Assembly: GCA_027490345.1 (NCBI GenBank)
Contig: JAIXYF010000066.1
Coordinates: 1-6,933, forward strand
From: Novosphingobium sp.
Lineage (GTDB): Bacteria; Pseudomonadota; Alphaproteobacteria; Sphingomonadales; Sphingomonadaceae
Direction: 5' to 3'
DNA: 6,933 nt
Both the position numbers and the translations under genes were made by a program. Of the stretch, positions 1 to 4,220 are shown piece after piece (the stretch's first letter is position 1; each line of letters starts with the position of its first letter). The notes under the pieces were generated by a model, which was not told the DNA's origin, did no database searches, and worked only from the letters and a program-made list of their open reading frames with translations.

Positions 1-131
1 AGGGCAGGTGCGGACACTTTTCAGTGAATTTTTTGCCGGCAGGAAGTTCAGCCTGCCACAATCTGGTGCCTGAGCGTAACGACCGCTGACCACCAAAAGC
101 GGCTACCTGATCCGCAACTTTTGGCTGCCCC
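1..131. other. Gene-free left edge, AT-richer, with small inverted repeats
   Basis: No convincing gene is visible here. The stretch is visibly richer in A and T than the neighbouring genes, with a run of six T at about 29-34. It contains a GGCAGG/CCTGCC inverted repeat (38-43 and 52-57, 8-nt loop), and GGCAGG also occurs directly repeated at 3-8. Short open frames run in from the left edge on the plus strand and stop at 71-73 and at about 89; one minus-strand frame is open across the whole stretch but has no good start. A plus-strand gene could end here, or this could be an intergenic repeat; the sequence alone does not decide. Confidence 0.3.
93..124 (-). terminator. Possible weak terminator hairpin after the phosphatase gene
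   Basis: Read on the minus strand, seven bases after the phosphatase stop codon, CCAAAAG (124-118) can pair with CTTTTGG (99-93). CGG/CCG adds three inner pairs, with a 3-nt bulge on one side and a 9-nt loop. There is no run of T after the stem, so if it ends transcription it is not a classical intrinsic terminator. The position fits the end of the minus-strand transcript. Confidence 0.3.
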
Positions 132-914
132 TCACACCACCAACCGCTCTTCCAGCCGCGCGACAAGCGCCGCATCCGCGCCAAGCACCGCCTCGGCATA
201 AGCCGCGAACGTCCCGTGCTCGCGTTCCATCGCGGCGAAGGCGCTTTCCAGAAACTCCGGCTGGACCGACATGATCGTGCGCAGCGCCGCGTCGTCCATC
301 TTCGGCCCGAAGCTTGCGCGCACACTCACCGCCGCCGCCGCGATCCGCGCCTCGGAATTGCCCGCCGTGTTGGTGAGCAGGTAATCCGCCATCACATCAT
401 CGCCATGCACGCCCAGCAGTCGGTGCACCACCGCCGCGCCAACGCCGGTGCGGTCCTTGCCGGCAAAGCAGTGCAGCAAGCTCGGCCCATGATCTTCGGC
501 CAAGGTCTGCAGATAGAGCCGGAACGTGCCCACCAGCACCGGGCGAAACGGCAGGCGGGCATAGAGCTTGACCATCGCATCGCGCGCTTCGTCTGCGGTG
601 CGGATGCCTTCCGCCGCCTCGCCATGCGCAGAGCCGCCGCGCTCGCTCGCCGTCTCGCCGGGGTGAAACACCACATGCCCGGCAAATTGCTCATGGCGCA
701 GGCAGGGATATTCCGCCCGCTCGCTATCTCCCCGCAGGTCGATCACCCGCGCAATGCCGATCCGGTGCACCGCATCAAGATCATCCGCCGTCGCGCCGAA
801 ATGATGCCCCGAACGCCACAAGTGCCCCGCGCGCAATATGCCGCCGCGCGCCTGATAGCCGCCGTAGTCGCGAAAGTTGTGAATGCCGCTGAGCGGCAGA
901 ACCCGGTTTTCCAT
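132..914 (-). CDS. Tyrosine/lipid phosphatase, MptpB-like (Y_phosphatase3 family)
   Basis: A 260-residue cytoplasmic protein without signal peptide or membrane segments. The signature loop is HCFAGKDRTG, giving the nucleophile Cys149 and phosphate-binding Arg155 (CX5R). The N-terminal stretch with NFRDYGGY (13-20) and LRAGHLWRSG (27-36) is typical of the Y_phosphatase3 family. It should hydrolyse phosphate monoesters through a phosphocysteine intermediate. The Lys153-Asp154 pair before the Arg matches the HCxxGKDR loop known from M. tuberculosis MptpB and Listeria LipA, which act on phosphotyrosine and also phosphoinositides; the real substrate here is unknown. The ATG start has a modest AGGGA upstream. 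It lies 40 bp downstream of the amidohydrolase gene on the same strand, so it is probably the second gene of that transcript. The length is normal for the family and the catalytic loop is intact. Confidence 0.88.
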   Translation of the reverse strand: MENRVLPLSGIHNFRDYGGYQARGGILRAGHLWRSGHHFGATADDLDAVHRIGIARVIDLRGDSERAEYPCLRHEQFAGHVVFHPGETASERGGSAHGEAAEGIRTADEARDAMVKLYARLPFRPVLVGTFRLYLQTLAEDHGPSLLHCFAGKDRTGVGAAVVHRLLGVHGDDVMADYLLTNTAGNSEARIAAAAVSVRASFGPKMDDAALRTIMSVQPEFLESAFAAMEREHGTFAAYAEAVLGADAALVARLEERLVV

Positions 915-954
915 GGAGAGTCCCTGTCAGATGCGTTGCGGCAATGCCACCCGA

Positions 955-2169
955 TCAAGACGAAAGAATTGCACCTTCCGCAAATCCTTCGCCGAGAAAC
1001 CGCTCCGCACAGCCCGCCAGCATGGCGCTGCCCAGCGGCATCACGCTTTCATCCAGCATCATCCGCGTCGAATGGATCGAACAGCAGCTCTTCCAGTCCG
1101 CCCCTTGCGGCGCCACGCCCAGAAAGAACATCGCGCCCGGCGTCTGCTCCAGCACATAGGCAAAGTCTTCTGCGCCCATGATCGGATGCGAAAGCCGGTG
1201 AAACGAGCCTGTCAGTTCCTCCGCCACCTTGGCCCCCAGATCGACCGCGCGCGCATCGCACACCGTCACCGGGAAGCCCGGCGTGATCACCGTCGTCGCC
1301 GTCAGCCCATGCGCTGCGGCAATATGCTCCGCCAGCTTCGGCAGCGCCTCGTGCAGCTTCGCGCGGCTGGCCGCCGAAAGCGTGCGGATCGTGCCCAGCA
1401 GATGCGCCGTATCGGGGATCACGTTGTAGGCCGTCCCCGCCGCGATCTTGGAAACCGTTGCCACCACCGGATCGGCTACGGAAAACTTGCGCGTCACCAT
1501 CGCCTGAAGCGCGCTGACGATCTCGCAGGCCACCGGAATGGGATCGAGCGTATCGTGCGGCATCGAGGCATGGCCGCCGTCCCCCGCCACGGTAATCTCG
1601 AAGCGGTCCGCCGAAGCCAGCAGCGGCCCCGCCTTCCCCGCCACGATCCCGTGCGGGCTGTTGGGCATGATGTGCAGCGCAAAGGCAGCGTTGGCGCGCG
1701 GCTCCAGCAGCCCGTCCTCGATCATGAAGCGCGCGCCGTGGTGCCCTTCCTCGCCCGGCTGGAACATGAACTGCACTTCACCCGCAAATGTCTCCGCCCG
1801 CGCGCAGAGCAATTCTGCCGCCCCCGCCAGCATCGCGGTGTGCGCGTCGTGCCCGCAGGCATGCATCCGCCCGGCAAATTGCGAGGCGAACTCCAGCCCC
1901 GTCTCCTCGGGCATTTCCAGCGCATCCATATCCCCGCGCAGCAGCACGCGCCTTCCGGCCCCCGCGCCGCCCTTCAAGGTCGCCACCAGCCCCGTCGTCG
2001 AAGGCCCCTCGCGCCAGGTCAGCGGCAAATGCGCCAGCGCGGCGCGCACTTTGGCCGAGGTCAGCGGCGTATGCAGCCCCAGTTCCGGTTCGGCATGGAT
2101 CGCGCGCCTGAGCGCCGTGATCTGCGGCTCAAGGCTCCGGGCTTGCTCCAAAAGGTCAGCATGCAGCAC
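955..2169 (-). CDS. M20-family metal-dependent amidohydrolase (hippurate hydrolase / N-acyl amino acid deacylase type)
   Basis: The preferred GTG start gives 404 residues; the longest frame starts with TTG at 2184 and has 409, and residue numbers here follow that longer form. Visible M20 landmarks are RGDMDAL (83-89), HACGHDAH (108-115, ligands Cys110 and His112), QPGEEG (142-147, catalytic Glu145 and ligand Glu146), ALHI (His171), GGHASMPH (203-210) in the lid domain, NVIPD (254-258), GTIRT with Arg267, GAEDFA (337-342) and His371 followed by STRMMLDE. All expected two-metal ligands are present, so the enzyme should be active. Family members hydrolyse amide bonds of N-acylated amino acids such as hippurate, acetyl-amino acids or IAA conjugates; the acyl and amino acid preference cannot be read from sequence. 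It is cytoplasmic, with no signal peptide. GAGGAGA lies six bases before the GTG at 2169. The phosphatase gene follows after 40 bp. Confidence 0.92.
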   Translation of the reverse strand: MLHADLLEQARSLEPQITALRRAIHAEPELGLHTPLTSAKVRAALAHLPLTWREGPSTTGLVATLKGGAGAGRRVLLRGDMDALEMPEETGLEFASQFAGRMHACGHDAHTAMLAGAAELLCARAETFAGEVQFMFQPGEEGHHGARFMIEDGLLEPRANAAFALHIMPNSPHGIVAGKAGPLLASADRFEITVAGDGGHASMPHDTLDPIPVACEIVSALQAMVTRKFSVADPVVATVSKIAAGTAYNVIPDTAHLLGTIRTLSAASRAKLHEALPKLAEHIAAAHGLTATTVITPGFPVTVCDARAVDLGAKVAEELTGSFHRLSHPIMGAEDFAYVLEQTPGAMFFLGVAPQGADWKSCCSIHSTRMMLDESVMPLGSAMLAGCAERFLGEGFAEGAILSS

Positions 2170-2175
2170 GGCGTG

Positions 2176-2182
2176 TCTCCTC
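2176..2182 (-). promoter_or_regulatory. Strong ribosome binding site deciding a GTG start for the amidohydrolase
   Basis: On the minus strand GAGGAGA runs from 2182 to 2176, six bases before GTG at 2169-2167. The alternative TTG at 2184 overlaps this site and has no good Shine-Dalgarno sequence of its own. This supports starting the protein at the GTG, five residues shorter than the longest frame. Confidence 0.7.
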
Positions 2183-2201
2183 AAGCTTATTAGGAACGCG
2201 C

Positions 2202-2231
2202 AGCATAAGGTCGATGGGCCCGCGCTGTCGA
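2202..2231 (-). promoter_or_regulatory. Candidate sigma70-type promoter for amidohydrolase and phosphatase
   Basis: On the minus strand TCGACA (2231-2226; five of six matches to TTGACA) is followed after 18 bp by TATGCT (2207-2202; four of six to TATAAT). Transcription would begin near 2195, leaving a leader of about 25 bases that contains the GAGGAGA site. The gap between the small gene and the amidohydrolase is 93 bp, enough for a promoter of its own. This is consensus matching by eye only. Confidence 0.4.
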
Positions 2232-2239
2232 GTAGGGCG

Positions 2240-2281
2240 CTATTTCGCCTGCGCCAGCCCCACTATTTCGCTTGCGCCAGC
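2240..2281. repeat. Tandem 23-bp duplication covering the 3' end of the small gene
   Basis: CTATTTCGCCTGCGCCAGC at 2240-2258 and CTATTTCGCTTGCGCCAGC at 2263-2281 differ at one position and are offset by 23 bp. The copy at 2263-2281 contains the last codons and TAG stop of the 66-residue minus-strand gene (reads LAQAK-stop). The other copy lies just beyond the stop and would also read LAQAK-stop in a different frame. It looks like a slippage-type duplication that left the protein unchanged. Confidence 0.75.
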
Positions 2282-2463
2282 ATTGCCGCGCAAGCAGCAT
2301 CCCGCGCGGGGGCAGACAGCGCATGAAGCCAGTCCCTTGCCTCCCGGAACGTCAGGAAGGGCCTGCCCTCGATCACGATCGGCACCGTCCGCCCGTTGTA
2401 GATCCGGCGCAGCGCGCGCCGCTGCGCGCGGCTCAGGGCCTGATCATCTTCCGCAATGGTCAT
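2263..2463 (-). CDS. Small hypothetical protein, 66 residues
   Basis: I do not recognise a family. The protein starts MTIAEDDQALS and has an Arg-rich stretch (SRAQRRALRRIYNGR, 11-25). Next is a likely beta hairpin (TVPIVIEGRPFLTF, 26-39), then an amphipathic helix (REARDWLHAL, 40-49) and an Ala-rich tail ending LAQAK. It has no signal peptide or membrane segment. The start is the ATG at 2463, with only a partial AGAAG binding site five bases upstream. The same frame stays open far upstream across the thiolase, but that extension is antisense and has no role as coding sequence. It faces the helix-turn-helix gene across 45 bp and precedes the amidohydrolase by 93 bp on the same strand. The basic, compact layout would allow nucleic-acid binding, but that is a guess. 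Its reality rests on plausible start, composition and placement. Confidence 0.55.
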   Translation of the reverse strand: MTIAEDDQALSRAQRRALRRIYNGRTVPIVIEGRPFLTFREARDWLHALSAPARDAACAAMLAQAK

Positions 2464-2508
2464 GAATGCTTCTATACGGCCCTTTCCCCGCAGGGCGAAA
2501 GGACAACA
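2464..2508. promoter_or_regulatory. Divergent control region with overlapping inverted repeats
   Basis: These 45 bp separate the two divergent small genes. CCTTTC (2481-2486) pairs with GAAAGG (2497-2502), and GCCCT (2479-2483) pairs with AGGGC (2492-2496); the two pairings are mutually exclusive. The GAAAGGA at 2497-2503 is also the ribosome binding site of the plus-strand gene, so one pairing would hide it in RNA and the other would free it. A TATA core at 2473-2476 is the only AT-rich spot and could serve as -10 on either strand. The repeat may equally be a DNA operator for the adjacent helix-turn-helix protein. Confidence 0.4.
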
Positions 2509-2757
2509 ATGACCGCTTCCTCGCAGCAAGATCTGGCAGACCATCTGGCGCACTGCATTCAGGTGTTCGGCGGCACCACTGCGGCCTCGCGCCGCCTCGG
2601 CATCGATGAACGCGCGCTGCGCCGGTTCGCCAATCAGGAACGGCCACCCAGCGCGCGCCTCATGGCAGATACGGCCAAGGCCCTGCGCCTGCTGATCGAG
2701 GAAGCGAGCGCCGCCGCAGCGGAGGCAGAAGCGCTGGCCAAGGCTGCCGAAGCCTGA
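2509..2757 (+). CDS. Small helix-turn-helix protein, probable DNA-binding regulator
   Basis: An 82-residue protein starting at an ATG with GAAAGGA five bases upstream. Residues 8-20 form a helix (DLADHLAHCIQVF). Residues 22-42 read TTAASRRLGIDERALRRFANQ, which has the helix-turn-helix spacing of small Cro/CII-like regulators: an Ala in the first helix, GI at the turn, and an Arg-rich recognition helix. Residues 53-65 are another helix, and the last 17 residues are almost all Ala and Glu, likely a helical tail that could mediate dimer formation. It is divergent from the 66-residue gene and ends 78 bp before the thiolase. Autoregulation or control of a neighbour is plausible from position but not shown. 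No specific family name is recognisable. Confidence 0.72.
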   Translation: MTASSQQDLADHLAHCIQVFGGTTAASRRLGIDERALRRFANQERPPSARLMADTAKALRLLIEEASAAAAEAEALAKAAEA

Positions 2758-2799
2758 TCCAGCCGCCAACCTTCCCCCTTGCACAAGGCCCTGCACCGG

Positions 2800-2817
2800 C
2801 TTAACCGTTCGATTAAG
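2800..2817. promoter_or_regulatory. Operator-like imperfect palindrome upstream of the thiolase
   Basis: CTTAACCGTTCGATTAAG is an 18-bp inverted repeat with seven of nine positions symmetric: perfect CTTAA/TTAAG ends and a CG/CG core. It ends six bases before the thiolase ribosome binding site (GGGAGAG, 2824-2830). It sits 16 bp after a TTGCAC that could act as -35 (2779-2784), so it would overlap the -10 region. That position and symmetry fit a dimeric repressor site such as those of TetR-type fatty-acid regulators; the regulator is not identifiable. Confidence 0.35.
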
Positions 2818-2835
2818 ACACTTGGGAGAGTCACA

Positions 2836-4086
2836 ATGGCCGAAGCCTATATCATCGATGCCGTCCGCACCCCGCGCGGGGTTGGCAAGCCCGGCAAGGG
2901 CGCCCTGTCGCACCTGCACCCGCAACACCTCGCCGCCACGGTGATGAAGGCCATCGCCGAGCGCAACAAGCTCGACACCTCGACCGTGGACGACATCATC
3001 TGGTCGACTTCCAGCCAGGTCGACAAGCAGGGCGGCGATCTGGGCCGCATGGCCGCGCTGGCAGCAGGCTTCGATATCAGCGCCAGCGGCACCACGCTTG
3101 ATCGGTTCTGCGGCGGCGGCATCACCTCGGTGAACCTTGCCGCGGCCACGGTCATGTCGGGCATGGAAGATTGCGTGATTGCAGGCGGCACCGAAATGAT
3201 GAGCTTCACTGCGGCGCATGCCGCGGCCAACGCCAACGCCGGCTTCCCGCCGCGCCTGATGGGTTCGGGCAACGCGGCGCTCGATGCGCTGCACCCGCAA
3301 TCGCATCAGGGCATCTGCGGCGATGCCATCGCCACAATCGAGGGTATTGACCGCGAAGCGCTCGATGCCCTCGCGCTTGTCAGCCAGCAGCGCGCAGATG
3401 TCGCGATCAAGGAAGGCCGTTTCAACAAGTCGGTCGTGCCCGTGCTCAACGAAGACGGCACCGTCGCTCTGGACCGCGAGGAATTCCCCCGCCCCGAAAC
3501 CACCGCTGAAGGCCTCGCCAGCCTCAAGCCCGCGTTCGCCGGGATGATGGACTTCGATCTCGGCGGCGGGATGACCTTCCGGGGGCAGATCAACCGCCGC
3601 TATCCGGATGTGGACATCAAGCCCGTCCACCACGCGGGCAACTCGTCGGGCGTCGTCGATGGCGCGGCAGCCCTCCTCATCACCTCGCCCGCCTACGCCG
3701 AAAAGCATGGGCTGAAGCCGCGCGCCCGCATCGTCGCTTATGCCAACCAGGGCGATGACCCAACGCTGATGCTCAACGCGCCGGTCCCGGCCGCGAAGAA
3801 AGTGCTGGCCAAGGCTGGCCTGACCAAGGACGACATCGACGTCTGGGAAATCAACGAAGCCTTCGCCGTTGTCGCTGAAAAGTTCATCCGCGATCTGGAG
3901 CTGGACCGCGCCAAGGTGAACATCAACGGCGGCGCCATGGCCCTCGGCCACCCGATCGGCGCGACCGGCTCGATCCTCATCGGCACCGCGCTCGATGAAC
4001 TCGAACGCTCGGGCGGGCGCTACGGCCTCGTCACGATGTGCGCGGCGGGCGGCATGGCCCCGGCAATCATCATCGAACGCATCTGA
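2836..4086 (+). CDS. Thiolase family acetyl-CoA C-acyltransferase
   Basis: A 416-residue cytoplasmic enzyme with the full thiolase layout. The nucleophile is Cys92 in DRFCGGGITS, AGGTEMMS is at 116-123, NEAFA at 340-344, GHPIGATG with His372 at 371-378, and the second catalytic cysteine is Cys402 in MCAAGGMAPA. It should cleave 3-ketoacyl-CoA with CoA to give acetyl-CoA and a shortened acyl-CoA, or run the reverse condensation. Length is normal and all catalytic residues are present. The nucleophile loop reads CGGG rather than the common CxSG, and the C-terminal loop CAAGG rather than CxGGG, so it belongs to a less studied branch; chain-length preference is unknown. The ATG at 2836 has GGGAGAG five bases upstream, which beats the in-frame TTG at 2779. 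No other beta-oxidation gene is nearby, so it seems to stand alone, with its own operator-like site and a hairpin after it. Confidence 0.93.
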   Translation: MAEAYIIDAVRTPRGVGKPGKGALSHLHPQHLAATVMKAIAERNKLDTSTVDDIIWSTSSQVDKQGGDLGRMAALAAGFDISASGTTLDRFCGGGITSVNLAAATVMSGMEDCVIAGGTEMMSFTAAHAAANANAGFPPRLMGSGNAALDALHPQSHQGICGDAIATIEGIDREALDALALVSQQRADVAIKEGRFNKSVVPVLNEDGTVALDREEFPRPETTAEGLASLKPAFAGMMDFDLGGGMTFRGQINRRYPDVDIKPVHHAGNSSGVVDGAAALLITSPAYAEKHGLKPRARIVAYANQGDDPTLMLNAPVPAAKKVLAKAGLTKDDIDVWEINEAFAVVAEKFIRDLELDRAKVNINGGAMALGHPIGATGSILIGTALDELERSGGRYGLVTMCAAGGMAPAIIIERI

Positions 4087-4093
4087 TCCACCG

Positions 4094-4121
4094 GGACACC
4101 CCTGCGAAAGCAGGGGTGTCC
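4094..4121 (+). terminator. Perfect 12-bp hairpin with GAAA loop after the thiolase
   Basis: GGACACCCCTGC (4094-4105) and GCAGGGGTGTCC (4110-4121) are exact reverse complements around a GAAA tetraloop (4106-4109). Outer GATCC (4085-4089, overlapping the stop codon) and GGATC (4125-4129) can extend the stem past a small internal loop. The predicted RNA hairpin is very stable and begins seven bases after the thiolase gene. No T run follows on either strand, so it may stop polymerase only partly or protect the mRNA 3' end. Palindromes of this type with a GAAA or TTCG centre occur as dispersed intergenic repeats in many alphaproteobacteria, and this may be one copy. Confidence 0.6.
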
Positions 4122-4150
4122 ATCGGATCGCGGCCAGTTGCCCCGCCCCT

Positions 4151-4200
4151 CTCGAATTTCAGTCGCTTGCCATAAGTATATTTGCCAATCATACCTTCTT
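4151..4200 (+). promoter_or_regulatory. Candidate promoter region of the RTX gene
   Basis: This stretch between the hairpin and the RTX start is distinctly AT-rich compared with its surroundings. TATATT at 4177-4182 matches the -10 consensus at five of six positions, but no good -35 lies at the right distance. TTGCCA at 4167-4172 followed after 17 bp by CATACC is a weaker alternative. The region is the obvious place for the promoter because the preceding hairpin should isolate the gene from thiolase transcription. Confidence 0.35.
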
Positions 4201-4207
4201 CATTGAG

Positions 4208-4213
4208 TAAGGA
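4208..4213 (+). promoter_or_regulatory. Ribosome binding site deciding the RTX start
   Basis: TAAGGA lies seven bases before the ATG at 4221. The frame is open further upstream to a TTG at 4182, but that would start inside the AT-rich promoter region and lacks a binding site. The ATG is therefore preferred. Confidence 0.7.
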
Positions 4214-4220
4214 TGACGTC

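Noticed and set aside
216..1181. Plus-strand open frame of 321 codons opposite the phosphatase
   Set aside because: It is an antisense shadow that crosses two minus-strand genes and their gap; its composition is Arg/His/Ala-rich and unlike a protein.
883..2193. Plus-strand open frame of 436 codons opposite the amidohydrolase
   Set aside because: The translation is Arg/His/Pro-rich without any motif, while the minus strand codes a complete M20 enzyme.
2263..2757. Toxin-antitoxin module
   Set aside because: The genes are divergent rather than overlapping in one operon, and neither resembles a known toxin family.
2263..3951. Long minus-strand open frame of 562 codons across the thiolase
   Set aside because: It is antisense to a complete thiolase with all catalytic motifs. 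The open frame follows from GC-rich codon bias; only its last 66 codons (2463-2263) are kept as a separate small gene.
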